A stretch of 64,000 nt of DNA from a bacterium (GCA_025774805.1 JALGZR010000014.1:54609-118608), one strand, 5' to 3'; positions 1-9,794 are shown, counted from the stretch's first letter. Notes: generated from the sequence alone by a model not told the origin. Made by a program: numbers and translations.

Positions 1-567
1 CCCCTCGCCTCCGAGCAGCGGAAGGAAGAGAAGATCCTCGGGGTGCCAGTCGATGAAGTCCCCCTCCGAGCGGCTCGAGGAGACGCCGACCCGCGAGAGC
101 TGGCTGCCGAGGCTGGAGTCGTGAGGAATGAAATAGGAGTTGCCGACCCGGTACCTCTCGTCGAACATCCGCCGCCGCACTTCGGGGGAGATGGTGGGAG
201 CCGACTCCAGCGCCTTGGCTTCCTCCCGGGAGAGCCCGGCGTGGGCGCGCTTCCGGACCTGCCAGTCGTCGTCGATCAGGGTGATGACGCAGCGACGGAA
301 GTTGCACGCGGTGACGATTCCGTTCGCGACGCGCTCCAGCTGTTCGTCGAGGTCGGGAGCGACGAGGACCGAGGCGGAGACCCGGAAGAGGTGGGCGACC
401 TGATCGGCCGCGCGCTTCCTCTCGTAGACCTCCCGATCGATCCGGCCCCGAAGGCGGTCGACCTCCTCGCGGAGCTCGGCGATCCGCGCGCGAAGCTCGG
501 CCGCGTTCCCCCCTTCCCCCTCCCCGAAAGGAGGCGGGGAATCCGGGCGGCGGGATTTCTGCGACAC
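1..567 (-). CDS. GAF-domain sensor protein, N-terminal part (cut by window edge)
   Basis: The first 189 residues of a minus-strand gene that runs off the window. The start is a GTG, 11 bp after the ftsY stop. A charged, heptad-like helix occupies about residues 23-50. A GAF-like fold follows, including LFRVSASVLVAPDLDEQLE, CVITLIDDDW and a predicted loop through residue 189. Such N-terminal GAF modules usually precede a GGDEF, histidine kinase or phosphatase output domain, but that part is outside the window, so the output and ligand are unknown. The close spacing suggests co-transcription with ftsY. Confidence 0.6.
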   Translation of the reverse strand, partial: MSQKSRRPDSPPPFGEGEGGNAAELRARIAELREEVDRLRGRIDREVYERKRAADQVAHLFRVSASVLVAPDLDEQLERVANGIVTACNFRRCVITLIDDDWQVRKRAHAGLSREEAKALESAPTISPEVRRRMFDERYRVGNSYFIPHDSSLGSQLSRVGVSSSRSEGDFIDWHPEDLLFLPLLGGEG

Positions 568-578
568 GTCTCTACCCC

Positions 579-1529
579 TCAGGCGGCGGGCCGGTCCTCC
601 GGAACCAGAGCGCGGGCGAAGGCCTCGGGATCGAAGTCCTGCAGATCCTCGATCCCCTCGCCCACCCCGACGAGCTTCACCGGAACTTCGAGCTCCCGCC
701 GGATCGCCAGGACCACTCCGCCGCGGGCGGTGCCGTCCAGCTTGGCGAGCACGAGCCCGGTGACCCCCAGATCCTCGCCGAATACCCGGGCCTGTTGCAA
801 CGCGTTCTGACCGGTGGTCGCGTCGAGCACGAGGAGCACTTCGTGGGGGGCCCCGGGGAGGCGGCGCTCGATCACCCGCCGCATCTTGTGAAGCTCTTCC
901 ATGAGGGAGGTCTTCGTGTGAAGCCGTCCGGCCGTGTCCACGAGGACTACGTCCGCCTTCCGGGCGATCGCGGACTCGAGCCCGTCGTGGACGACCGCAG
1001 CGGCGTCGCCCCCCTCCCGCCCCCTCACCAGGGGGACTCCGGCGCGCTCGGCCCACCCCGCGAGCTGCTCGACGGCCGCCATCCGGTACGTGTCTCCCGC
1101 GACGACCAGGACCCGCTTGCCCTCCTCGCGGAGGCGGGCCGCGAGCTTGCCGATCGTCGTGGTCTTGCCCGCCCCGTTGACCCCGATCACGAGAACGACG
1201 GCGGGGCCCTCGGCGACGTCCAGAGCGAGCGGCGGACGCTCGCCCGACCCCATCTTCTCGCAGAGCGACCGGCGCAGCGTCTCCAGAACTTGATCCGGGT
1301 CGGGTCGGGACCAGCGGCCCGCGGCGCGACGGAGATCCTCCACGAGCTCCTCCGCGGTGATCGCGCCCACGTCGCTCCGGAGCAGGAGCTCCTCGACCTC
1401 CTCCCACATCTCCTCGTCGACGGTGCTGCGGCCCCGGACGATGTTCCGGACCCCGTCGCCGATCTGGTCGCGCGTCTTCCGGAGTCCCGCTTTGAGCCGA
1501 GCGATCCCCTGCCCGATTCCCCTGATCAA
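579..1529 (-). CDS. ftsY: Signal recognition particle receptor FtsY
   Basis: SRP receptor GTPase that docks ribosome-SRP complexes at the inner membrane for co-translational insertion. The 316-residue protein has an N-terminal helical domain (about 1-100), then the NG GTPase: P-loop GVNGAGKTTT near residue 116, VVAGDTYRMAAVEQL, DTAGR near 200 and AKLDGTARGG near 260. There is no long acidic A-domain, so it is a short FtsY. The reading frame stays open far upstream inside smc. I place the start at the TTG that overlaps the smc stop (TTGA), which has a GAGGG about 7 nt upstream. Its position directly after smc is common. Confidence 0.93.
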   Translation of the reverse strand: MIRGIGQGIARLKAGLRKTRDQIGDGVRNIVRGRSTVDEEMWEEVEELLLRSDVGAITAEELVEDLRRAAGRWSRPDPDQVLETLRRSLCEKMGSGERPPLALDVAEGPAVVLVIGVNGAGKTTTIGKLAARLREEGKRVLVVAGDTYRMAAVEQLAGWAERAGVPLVRGREGGDAAAVVHDGLESAIARKADVVLVDTAGRLHTKTSLMEELHKMRRVIERRLPGAPHEVLLVLDATTGQNALQQARVFGEDLGVTGLVLAKLDGTARGGVVLAIRRELEVPVKLVGVGEGIEDLQDFDPEAFARALVPEDRPAA

Positions 1530-4500
1530 GCGGAGCCCTCCACGACCAGCGCCGCTTCCTCGAGAACGCCCTCGTCCCCGTTGCCGGCGGACGCGGGCTC
1601 CGTCTCCCCGGCCCGTCCGAGACGGACGGAGACCAGCTTGGAGATCCCCGCCTCCTCCATCGTGACTCCGTAGAGGTAGTCGGCGATCGCCATCGTCTTC
1701 TTGTTGTGGGTGATCATGACGAACTGGGTCTTGTGCGCCACGGTTCGGAGCATGTCGAGGAATCGGCCGATGTTCGCGTCGTCCAGGGGGGCGTCGACCT
1801 CGTCGAGAATGCAGAACGGGCTCGGCTTGACGAGGTAGATCGCGAAGAGAAACGCGACCGCGGTGAGGGCCCGCTCCCCGCTGGACATGAGGGCGATGCT
1901 GTGCAGTCGCTTGCCCTTCGGACGGGCGAAGATCTCCACGGGCGCGTGCAGCGGGTCCTCCTCTCCCACGAGCCGGACGTCCGCCTGTCCCCCCTCGAAC
2001 AGGGTGCCGAACGTCCGCTGGAAGTTCACGCGGACGTCCTCGAGCGTGCTCATGAAGAGGGATCTCGCGGTGCGGTTGATCTTCCGGATCGTGCGGCGGA
2101 GCTTCTCCCGTGCCTCCTCGAGATCGTCGTGCTGCGTCCGGAGGAACTCGAGGCGGCGGGACTCCCTCTCGTACTGTTCCAGCGCCATGAGGTTGACCGC
2201 CCCCATGCGATCGATCTGCTTGCGCAGGTCGTCGCACTCGCGGCGGGAGATCTCCAGGACCTCGTCCTCGGCGTCCAGGAGCACGCCGTACGTCTCCCGG
2301 ATCTCCGGCGACTCGAGGTCGAGAGAGAACTCGTGGCGAATGCGGTTGGTCAGCTCCTCCCGGGCGGACTCGCATCTCTGGAGCTGCAGCTCGGTCTCGT
2401 GCACCGCCTCGGCGCACTCGTTGCGAAGCCGGGACCACCGGTTCCTCTGCTCCTCGAGCTCCCGAAGCCGCTCGACGACCGCGGAACGCTCCCGTTCGAC
2501 CTCGTCGCGGGCCCGGCGGCGCTCCTCCAGCTCGGTCGCCTTCGCGGCGAGCTCTTCCTCTCCCCGACTCTGCTCTCGGGCGAGCTCTCCCACGGTTCGA
2601 TCGGTCGCCGCGAGGTCCTCCGTTCTCCGGGCGATCCCCTCCTCGTCGGCGCGGCGGACCTCATCGATCCGCTGCCGCTCGATCGAGATCTTCTCGAGCT
2701 CGGAGAGTAGCCGCTGCTCCTCGAGCCGAAGATCGTGGCAGTCCCGTTGGGCGCGGTCGCGATCCTCCGTCGAGGCGGTGAGCTCGTCCTCGCGCCGGCG
2801 GCGCTCCTCCTCGAGCCGCCCCGTTCGCTCCTCGGCCTCCTCGAGGATCCGGAGAACTCCCTCCCGCCGGTGATTCAGCTCCTGATGTCGCGAGGCCACG
2901 TTCTGCCGCTCCTCCCCGATTCGCGTCAGGCGCTCCCGCGCCGCTTCCAGCTCGGCGGAGAGACGCTCCCGCGTCCGCTCGGTGGCGGCGAGGTACTCGC
3001 GCCTCTCGTCGCGGCGGGCGTGGAGGGTGTCGATCCGGGCGGAGAGACGGGCGCGATCCGCGTCGAGCTCGGCGATCCGCCGACCGATCTTCTCGAGCTC
3101 GGCGCGGTCGGACTCCACCTTTCGCTCGAGTCGCTCGATGCGATCGGCGCGATCCAGGATGCGCGAGTCGCCCGCGGCTTTCGAGGCTCCCCCGTGGATC
3201 AGGCCGGGCGGCTCTACCCAGTCGCCCTCCCGCGCCACGAATCGGAGCCCGCTCCCGTCGGGGCGCTTCGCCAGGCGGAGAGCGTCCTCCAGCGTCTCCA
3301 CGAGGATCACCCGATCCAGCAGATCGTCGAGAACGGGGCCGAGCTCCTCGGACACCTCGAGGAAGGACCTCGCCCGTCCGAGAACCGCGGGATCGGTCGG
3401 CACGGTCGGACGTTTCCGCCGGGGGGCGTCCCGGTAGGCGGCCGCGTCCACCACGGTGGCCCGACCGTCGTTCGCCTTGAGGTAGCGAACCGCCTCGAGG
3501 GCCGCCCGGTCGTGGGGGGCGACGACGAACTGCACCGCCACCTCGAGCGCGGAGTCGAGCGCACGCGAGACCTCGAGGGAGTCGGCCAGGGCGGTCAGTC
3601 CCGGACCGTCCTCCCGGGAGAGGAGTCGTCGCGGTCCCTCGGCGTAACCCTCTCGGGTCTCGCGGAGGTCGCAGAGAAGCTGGAGGCTGGAGCGCGCGGT
3701 CTCGAGCTCGACGGAGAGACGAGCCGTCGTCTCGCGCACCTCCTCCCGTCGGGCGTCGAGATCCCTCTGACTGCTCCCCGCCGCGTCGATCTCGGCTTCG
3801 AGCCCCGCGATCTCGCCGCGGATCGTCTCGGCGATCGCCGTCGCCTCGTCGCGCTCTCGCGCCCGGGCCCCCCGGGTCGCGTCGAGGACCCCGATCTCCT
3901 CGACCAGAACCGCCTCCCGGTCGACCACGTGTTCCCCGTGCGCATCCAGGTTCGCGAGCTCCGCCCGGATCCGGGCCCCCTCCGCCAGGGCCTCCTCCTG
4001 GATCTCCCGCGCGCGGGTCAAGTGCTCCTTGCGCTCGCGAAGACTCGACTCGAAGTTCGCGAGGCAGGCTTCGGCCTCCCGGCGGCGCTCCCGCATCTCC
4101 GCGAGCCGGGCCTCCTCCCCGGTCCGGCGCGCCTCCAGGGCCTCGCGTCGCTCGTCACCCTCGCGAATGCTCCTCCGGAGCTCTTCTCGCTCCCCGGCCA
4201 GGCGGTCGGAGGTCGCGCGGAGGGACTCCTGCCGCTCGACGCGGACGAGCTTTTCGCTCTCGATCCGGCGGGCCTCCTCCGCTCGCTCGTCGACCTCGCG
4301 CTGAACCTCGGCGAGCGCCCGATCGATCTCGGCGGAGCGGACGCGAACCTCTTCGATCTCGACCTCGAGGGCGGCCGTCTTCGCGGCGGCCCCGTCCCGC
4401 TCGGTCACGCTCTCCGCGCGCGACTCCTCCAAGACACTCTGCCGCCCACCCTGCTCCGACGACTGAACCAGAGCGAGGGCGATCTCGAGCTCCCGCTGCC

Positions 4501-5161
4501 GTTCGCGGATCTGCTCGAAGCGACGGGCCGCTCCGACCTGCCTCCGGAGGGAGCGCACCTGCCGCTCGACCTCGCGGAGCACGTCGCCGATCCGGTGGAG
4601 ATCCTCGTCGGTGGCCTCGAGCTTCCGCTGCGCCTGACGGTGCCGGATCTTGTACTTCATGATGCCGGCGGCCTCTTCCAGGAGCTCCCGACGCTTCTCC
4701 GGTTGGTCGGAGAGCACCATGTCGACCATGCTCCGCTCGATCACCGAGTACGCCCGGCTTCCGAGCCCCGTGTCCATGAAGAGCTCGTGGATGTCCCGCA
4801 ATCGCCCCGGAATCCGGTTGATGAGGAACTCGGACTCGCCGTTCCGGAAGACGCGGCGGGTCACCGTCACCTCGGGGTACTCGACGGGCAGGACTCCGGA
4901 GGTATTGTCGATGCTGAGCGAGACCTCCGCGAAGTTCAGCGGCTTGTAGTCGCGGGTGCCGCTGAAGATGAGGTCCTCCATCCGGTTCCCGCGCAGCATG
5001 CGCGCGTTGCCCTCGCCGAGCACCCAGCGGAGCGCGTCGGTCACGTTCGTCTTGCCGCACCCGTTGGGTCCGACGATGACCGTGATCCCGTCGGAGAAGT
5101 GGATGTCCAGCTTCCGCATGAACGACTTGAAGCCGAACAGCTCCAGGTTCTTGAGGTTCAT
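1526..5161 (-). CDS. smc: Chromosome partition protein SMC
   Basis: Structural-maintenance-of-chromosomes ATPase, 1211 residues, the usual length. The Walker A motif GPNGCGKTN is at residues 31-39. Long coiled coils (about 165-500 and 680-1030) flank a hinge around 510-650. The C-terminal head carries the signature and Walker B region, ending in CILDEVDAPLDDANIGRF. The signature reads LMSSGERALTA rather than the usual LSGGE, so its first Gly is Ser. The ATG overlaps the stop of the upstream SPOR-domain gene (ATGA). Partners ScpA and ScpB are not in the window. Confidence 0.97.
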   Translation of the reverse strand: MNLKNLELFGFKSFMRKLDIHFSDGITVIVGPNGCGKTNVTDALRWVLGEGNARMLRGNRMEDLIFSGTRDYKPLNFAEVSLSIDNTSGVLPVEYPEVTVTRRVFRNGESEFLINRIPGRLRDIHELFMDTGLGSRAYSVIERSMVDMVLSDQPEKRRELLEEAAGIMKYKIRHRQAQRKLEATDEDLHRIGDVLREVERQVRSLRRQVGAARRFEQIRERQRELEIALALVQSSEQGGRQSVLEESRAESVTERDGAAAKTAALEVEIEEVRVRSAEIDRALAEVQREVDERAEEARRIESEKLVRVERQESLRATSDRLAGEREELRRSIREGDERREALEARRTGEEARLAEMRERRREAEACLANFESSLRERKEHLTRAREIQEEALAEGARIRAELANLDAHGEHVVDREAVLVEEIGVLDATRGARARERDEATAIAETIRGEIAGLEAEIDAAGSSQRDLDARREEVRETTARLSVELETARSSLQLLCDLRETREGYAEGPRRLLSREDGPGLTALADSLEVSRALDSALEVAVQFVVAPHDRAALEAVRYLKANDGRATVVDAAAYRDAPRRKRPTVPTDPAVLGRARSFLEVSEELGPVLDDLLDRVILVETLEDALRLAKRPDGSGLRFVAREGDWVEPPGLIHGGASKAAGDSRILDRADRIERLERKVESDRAELEKIGRRIAELDADRARLSARIDTLHARRDERREYLAATERTRERLSAELEAARERLTRIGEERQNVASRHQELNHRREGVLRILEEAEERTGRLEEERRRREDELTASTEDRDRAQRDCHDLRLEEQRLLSELEKISIERQRIDEVRRADEEGIARRTEDLAATDRTVGELAREQSRGEEELAAKATELEERRRARDEVERERSAVVERLRELEEQRNRWSRLRNECAEAVHETELQLQRCESAREELTNRIRHEFSLDLESPEIRETYGVLLDAEDEVLEISRRECDDLRKQIDRMGAVNLMALEQYERESRRLEFLRTQHDDLEEAREKLRRTIRKINRTARSLFMSTLEDVRVNFQRTFGTLFEGGQADVRLVGEEDPLHAPVEIFARPKGKRLHSIALMSSGERALTAVAFLFAIYLVKPSPFCILDEVDAPLDDANIGRFLDMLRTVAHKTQFVMITHNKKTMAIADYLYGVTMEEAGISKLVSVRLGRAGETEPASAGNGDEGVLEEAALVVEGSA

Positions 5162-7131
5162 CGATCCTCCCGTCCCGACCCGCCCCCGTCCTCCTCCGCG
5201 GGAAGCCGTTGTACCTGCGCGTACTTCCTGAATCCGGTGGACTTGATCTCCCCGGCGATGCTTCGGGCGCTCTCCCGGTCACCGTACGGGCCGACGTAGA
5301 CGCGATACCACCATCCCTTGTCGGGAACGAGAATCCGGCGCGTCACCGTCGGAAAACCGGCCGCCTCGATCGCCGCCGCCTCGCGTCGGGCGGCATCCTG
5401 TCCCTTCAGAGAGCTGAGATGGACTCCGTACCGGGGGCCGGGCGTCACGGTAGGCGTCCCCGGTTCGATCGGTGTCTCGGGCGGCGTCTCCGTGGCCGGT
5501 GCCTCGGAGGATGCGCCGCCGGAGCTCGCCGTCGGCGTCCCGGGCGTCGCGCGATCGGCGTCGGCCGGAGGCATGACGGCCACCGGGGTCGGCTCGGGCT
5601 CGCCGGCGCCCTGACTCCCCTCCTCCGAGACGGCCGCTCCGTCTCCGGCCGCGGCCCCTTCCGCTTCGTCTCCGGCCGTGGCGCCTTCCGCTCCGTCTCC
5701 GGCCGTGGCGACTCCGGAGCCGACGTCCGGCTTCGGACTCTCCGGCGGGACCGTGACCCCCGCCGCCGGCCCCGCGGGCCGGGCCGCATCCCGCGCCGGC
5801 CCCGACGTCGTCAGCGCGGGCGGGGACGAAGCCGGTCCCGCCGCGCGATCGAGGAGGCCGGCCCACACGAGAATGGCGATCGCGATCACGAGGAGGCCGA
5901 TCCCGGTGAACATCCGCCACCGTGCGCCCCGCTCCGGCGGGGCCGTCGGGATCTCGGCGGCCTCTTGCGCCTCCGCCTCCGGGACGGCGCCCGGCTCGAG
6001 GCCCTCGACCGGCTCGGAGTCCTCGGGCGTGCCCTCGGACCGGGCCGGCGCGGGCGGAGGCGTGGCGATCGGGAGCTCCGGTTCGACGTCCTCCGCCTCG
6101 GAGAACTCGGGCGTGGCCGCCTCGTCCCCGGGCACCGCTCGTTCCAGCGGGCGCTCCGGCGACGCCGGGATCCCGATCCGGTCGAGCACGGAGAGATCCT
6201 CGGAATCGACTTCGCGCTTCGCGGCCGCCTCGTCTCCGAGAGGTTCCGGCCCGGGGGCGGCGACCCTCCCCGGCTCGTCGACCACGATCCCTGAGCCGTG
6301 CCCGACGACCGAATCCGTCTCGTCCTTCTCCCGGGTGAGCCCCTCGCCGGCGGGGCGCGGGGCGGGTGGCGCGGTCTCCGGAACGCTCTCCCCGACGGCG
6401 GGCGCGGTCGCTTCCTCGCTCTCGCCCGTCGCAGGAGCGACCACGAGCAGGCCGACCCACTTGATCGGATCGAGAGTCTCCCGCAGCGTCCTCGTCGTCT
6501 CCGGGTCGGAGGCCCCCGCCTGGTGAATCAGAACCCAACCCTGGATCTCGGCGAGAAGCGGCCCGGCGTTGGAGAGATCCTGGATGTCGGGAGCGTTGAC
6601 GAGGACGAGGTCGCCGGTCCGCTTCAGCTCCATGAAGAGGCTCGGGGTGGCCTCCGATCCGTACGTGCCGGTGAAGTCCACGGTGCCCGATCCGACCGGG
6701 AGCAGGCTCAAGCCGGGACAGCGCGTGGGGGAGACGACGCGGGGGGACCGCACGCCGTAGCGCAGCACGTCCACCAGTCCCTCCTGGGCCCGACCCCGTT
6801 CATCGAAAGAGAGGCACGCGTGTCTCAGGTCGGCGTCGACGAGAATGGTCGATTTCTCGGCCGAGATCAGGGCGGCCACCGACGAGGCGATCCGGGCGCG
6901 GCTCGCGGCGTTCATGTCGCCGACGAGACCGAGGACCCCGTCCCGGATGAGGGGCGAGAGCAGAATCCGTCCGGCCGCGCGGGCGACGTCCCGGCGCTCG
7001 TTCTCATCCGTCGGCAGGGTGGCGGCGACGATCCCTCCCCGAGGGGCGGGATCGGGCAGGGCCCCGAGAAGCGGTAAGTCCAGCTCGAGCGCCAGCTCCT
7101 CCGGGCTGTAGTTCCCGGTCACGGTGTTCAT
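5158..7131 (-). CDS. Degenerate BY-kinase/ParA-like ATPase domain fused to a transmembrane segment and SPOR domain
   Basis: About 657 residues in three parts. Residues 1-240 resemble the P-loop fold of CpsD/BY-kinases: ILVDADLRHACLS (about 96-108) matches the Walker A-prime, and GLSLLPVGSG matches the following strand. However, the Walker A position reads GLVGDMNAASRARIAS and lacks the GK(S/T) signature, so ATP binding is doubtful. A Pro/Ala/Glu-rich linker leads to one transmembrane helix (about 403-425, FTGIGLLVIAIAILVWAGLL). A second low-complexity linker ends in a SPOR domain (about 575-650, YGVHLSSLKGQ to YVGPYGDRESA), which binds denuded peptidoglycan. Of three nearby ATGs I chose the one 9 nt after GGGAGG. 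A role in cell envelope or division organisation is inferred. Confidence 0.7.
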   Translation of the reverse strand: MNTVTGNYSPEELALELDLPLLGALPDPAPRGGIVAATLPTDENERRDVARAAGRILLSPLIRDGVLGLVGDMNAASRARIASSVAALISAEKSTILVDADLRHACLSFDERGRAQEGLVDVLRYGVRSPRVVSPTRCPGLSLLPVGSGTVDFTGTYGSEATPSLFMELKRTGDLVLVNAPDIQDLSNAGPLLAEIQGWVLIHQAGASDPETTRTLRETLDPIKWVGLLVVAPATGESEEATAPAVGESVPETAPPAPRPAGEGLTREKDETDSVVGHGSGIVVDEPGRVAAPGPEPLGDEAAAKREVDSEDLSVLDRIGIPASPERPLERAVPGDEAATPEFSEAEDVEPELPIATPPPAPARSEGTPEDSEPVEGLEPGAVPEAEAQEAAEIPTAPPERGARWRMFTGIGLLVIAIAILVWAGLLDRAAGPASSPPALTTSGPARDAARPAGPAAGVTVPPESPKPDVGSGVATAGDGAEGATAGDEAEGAAAGDGAAVSEEGSQGAGEPEPTPVAVMPPADADRATPGTPTASSGGASSEAPATETPPETPIEPGTPTVTPGPRYGVHLSSLKGQDAARREAAAIEAAGFPTVTRRILVPDKGWWYRVYVGPYGDRESARSIAGEIKSTGFRKYAQVQRLPAEEDGGGSGREDR

Positions 7132-7136
7132 CCTCA

Positions 7137-8528
7137 TCATCCTCCCGTCTTCCCGAACCGTGCCTCGAGGGCCCGGACACACTCCGCGTCTTCGGACGGA
7201 TGCAGACTCCGTGGATCCAGACACACGCGATCGTCCGCGATCCGTCCGATCACGGGCAGGGGGAGCGCGCGCAGCTCGCGCGCGAGCTCCTCCGTCCCGA
7301 GCGACTCGTGCCGCAGCGTGCAGACCGTCGTGGGAAGGCCGATCCCCGGGACCGCTCCTCCCCCGACTTCGCTCCTGTCGGCACGCACGCCCACCGTCAG
7401 GCCGGGGCAGCCCGCAAGCCCCCCCGCGATCGCCTTCGCCCTCCGCTCCAAGGTCTCCGGAGTGGCGGTGAGCGCGCACAGCACCGGCACCCGTTCCCGG
7501 GCTCGTTGGGGATCATCCAAGAGATCGAGGGTCGCCGCAAGGGCTGCGATCGTGAACTTGTCGATTCGCAGGGCCCGCGCCAGCGGATTCCGCCGCAGCC
7601 GGTCCAGAATCGCCGCCCGGCCGAGAAGGATTCCGGCCTGGGGCCCGCCGAGGAGCTTGTCCCCCGAGAGGGTCACGACGTCCACGGGCGCCTCGAGGCT
7701 CTCGCGCAGGGACGGCTCGCTCCGTGTCGCCTCCACGGGGTGCAGCGAGCCCGAACCGAGGTCGTGCAGAACCGGGATGCCCCGCTCTCTTCCGAGGGCT
7801 GCCAAGTCGTTCAGGGAGACCTCGGACACGAAGCCCGCTTGAAGGAAATTCGAGCGGTGCACCTTGAGCAGCACGGCGGTGTCCGGTCCGATGGCCCGCT
7901 CGTAGTCCTCGAGATGCGTGCGGTTCGTCGTCCCGACCTCGACGAGTCGGGCTCCGGTTCGCGCCATGACGTCGGGAAGCCGGAAGGACCCCCCGATCTC
8001 CACGAGCTCGCCGCGGGACACGATCGCGTCCCGGCCCTGCGCCAGCTCGTTGAGCGCGAGCACGAGGGCACCGGCATTGTTGTTCACGACGAGGGCCGCC
8101 TCCGCGCCGGTGATTTCCACGAGCCGTTCCGCCAGACGTCGTCCCCGGGACGAGCGCCTGCCCGACTCGAGGTCGAACTCGAGATCGCAGGCGCCGCGTG
8201 CGACCTCCTGCATCGCTTCGACGGCTTCCTCGGCGAGACGCGCACGACCCAGGTTCGTGTGCAACACGACCCCGGTGGCGTTCAGCACGCGCCGGGGCCC
8301 TCGCGATCGTGTCGTCACGCGGTGGACGACGTCGGCCACGATGGCGCTCGAGTCGGGCACGTCGCTCTCCGTCGCGCCGTCCCGGTTCAGCCCTTCGCGA
8401 ATCGCGGTGAGGCGGCGGCGGATCTCGCGGACCACCACGGGACGGGGCTCGCGGTCGAGCAGCTCCCGGATCTCCGGAGCGAGAAGAAGCTGGTCGACGG
8501 ATGGGATCTTTCGGAAGACGTCCTTCAA
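7137..8528 (-). CDS. selA: L-seryl-tRNA(Sec) selenium transferase SelA
   Basis: PLP enzyme that converts seryl-tRNA(Sec) to selenocysteinyl-tRNA(Sec) using selenophosphate. The 463-residue protein is full length. It shows NATGVVLHTNLGRA, EFDLESGRRSSRG, NNNAGAL, VSRGELVEIGGSFRLPDVM, EVGTTNRTH and the PLP-lysine motif SGDKLLGGPQAG. The start is a TTG that aligns with the usual N-terminus (FRKIPSVDQLL); no in-frame ATG or GTG was found upstream. SelB, SelD and tRNA-Sec are not in the window, so they should lie elsewhere if the pathway works. The stop overlaps the alternative starts of the SPOR gene. Confidence 0.95.
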   Translation of the reverse strand: MKDVFRKIPSVDQLLLAPEIRELLDREPRPVVVREIRRRLTAIREGLNRDGATESDVPDSSAIVADVVHRVTTRSRGPRRVLNATGVVLHTNLGRARLAEEAVEAMQEVARGACDLEFDLESGRRSSRGRRLAERLVEITGAEAALVVNNNAGALVLALNELAQGRDAIVSRGELVEIGGSFRLPDVMARTGARLVEVGTTNRTHLEDYERAIGPDTAVLLKVHRSNFLQAGFVSEVSLNDLAALGRERGIPVLHDLGSGSLHPVEATRSEPSLRESLEAPVDVVTLSGDKLLGGPQAGILLGRAAILDRLRRNPLARALRIDKFTIAALAATLDLLDDPQRARERVPVLCALTATPETLERRAKAIAGGLAGCPGLTVGVRADRSEVGGGAVPGIGLPTTVCTLRHESLGTEELARELRALPLPVIGRIADDRVCLDPRSLHPSEDAECVRALEARFGKTGG

Positions 8529-8606
8529 TACGAACCCGAAGAGTGGGCAGACTGGGAGACGGCGGCGATGAGCACGAACTGATGGTGCGCTTCGGGATTC
8601 GGAGCG

Positions 8607-9794
8607 TCAAGGAGAACGCGGCATTCCGGACTCCTCGGGCCCGGAATCCCCGGCGGGACGGGCCTCCCGGGGGTCGCCACCCGCGGCGGCGGGCACGTCG
8701 ATGCGGTGAAGGAACCGGATGCCGTCCCGGGACAGCGCCACGACGGCGGGGTTCTCGCCGGCGGCGCCGGCGACACCGTCGCCGATTCGACCGGTGACGC
8801 CCGGGGTGGCCTCGCCCTGCCCGAGAACGTGGTCGATCCGCGATCGCTCGTCGCCCACCCGGTCGATCGCATCGCGCACCCGGAGCACCGCATCCCAGCC
8901 GAGTGCGACCGCGGGCGAGGGATCCGTGCCCGCGGCGCGGCAGGCCTCGCGGAACCGAACCGCGATCGGACGGGGATCGGACTCCGAGTAGAAGTCCACC
9001 CGGTGCACGACACGGTCCCCTTCGAACAGGACCTCGACCCCCTGCGCGTCCCATCCTGCGGCGAGGAGGATCGCGGCCTCTCGGGCGCCGCGGCTCGCCT
9101 TCACCATCTCGACGGCCCAGACCGCGGGGCCCGCCACCCAGAGGACGTCGATGGCCTCTTCGGGTCCCGGAGGCGGTCGAACTCTCCCTTCCTCGTTCGG
9201 CGTGACCGACCACACGATCTCCCCCGACTCCGCGAAATCGCGGGAGAAGCTCTCACCCAGGACGGCGGACGCCTCGCCGGTCGGTCGAAAGATCACGCCC
9301 GCACGCGTCGCCTCGAGCCGGCTCGCGGCGTGGGCGGCGGCGGCCTGACCGAGGGCCTCGAGGCGATGCAGCCGCCGCGCGCCCGCGCCCGGCGTGATCG
9401 CGCGAGGAAACGCGAGAGGGGAGAGGGCCAGAAAGGGCACCCGCCCCGGGGGCTCGAGAGCGGTGAGAGGCCGCGCGACGGAGGCGAAGGCGCCCCCGAT
9501 GACCGCGACGATTCCGGGATCCGCGTCGAGCTCCCTCAGGCGTCGCGCCGAGGGGCCCGGGCGACCCTCCCCGTCGACGATCCGGAGTCGAACGGAGGCT
9601 CCCTCGTCCGCGGCGGCGGCGAGCTCCATCCCGACGCGGAGAGACTCGCCGAGTCGTGCGTCCGTTCCGCTGAGCGGGAGAATCGCGCCGACGGCGGGGA
9701 CGCTCCGGAGCCGATCTTCCGGACCCCCGCAGCCGGAGAGGCCGATCGCGAGACCCAGGAACACCCACCGCACCCGGTCCCCCGCCCGGCTCAT
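8607..9794 (-). CDS. Periplasmic-binding-protein-like lipoprotein (type 1 fold)
   Basis: A 395-residue protein with a lipoprotein signal: positively charged start, hydrophobic stretch, and lipobox LSGC at about residues 19-22. The mature part resembles the branched-chain amino acid/LivJ-type binding fold (Peripla_BP_6): AVGAILPLSGTDARLGESLRVGMELA near the N-terminus, then VAVIGGAFASVARPL and later YSESDPRPIAVRFREAC. No ABC permease or ATPase is nearby. Instead the ATG overlaps the stop of the NSS transporter (ATGA), so the two are probably translated together. Ligand unknown; it may be a sensor or cell wall accessory protein rather than a transporter part. Confidence 0.72.
   Translation of the reverse strand: MSRAGDRVRWVFLGLAIGLSGCGGPEDRLRSVPAVGAILPLSGTDARLGESLRVGMELAAAADEGASVRLRIVDGEGRPGPSARRLRELDADPGIVAVIGGAFASVARPLTALEPPGRVPFLALSPLAFPRAITPGAGARRLHRLEALGQAAAAHAASRLEATRAGVIFRPTGEASAVLGESFSRDFAESGEIVWSVTPNEEGRVRPPPGPEEAIDVLWVAGPAVWAVEMVKASRGAREAAILLAAGWDAQGVEVLFEGDRVVHRVDFYSESDPRPIAVRFREACRAAGTDPSPAVALGWDAVLRVRDAIDRVGDERSRIDHVLGQGEATPGVTGRIGDGVAGAAGENPAVVALSRDGIRFLHRIDVPAAAGGDPREARPAGDSGPEESGMPRSP

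Noticed and set aside
2735-5299. Very long plus-strand open frames opposite smc, ftsY and other genes
   Set aside because: High GC makes antisense frames long. They have no recognisable motifs and lie opposite well-conserved genes.
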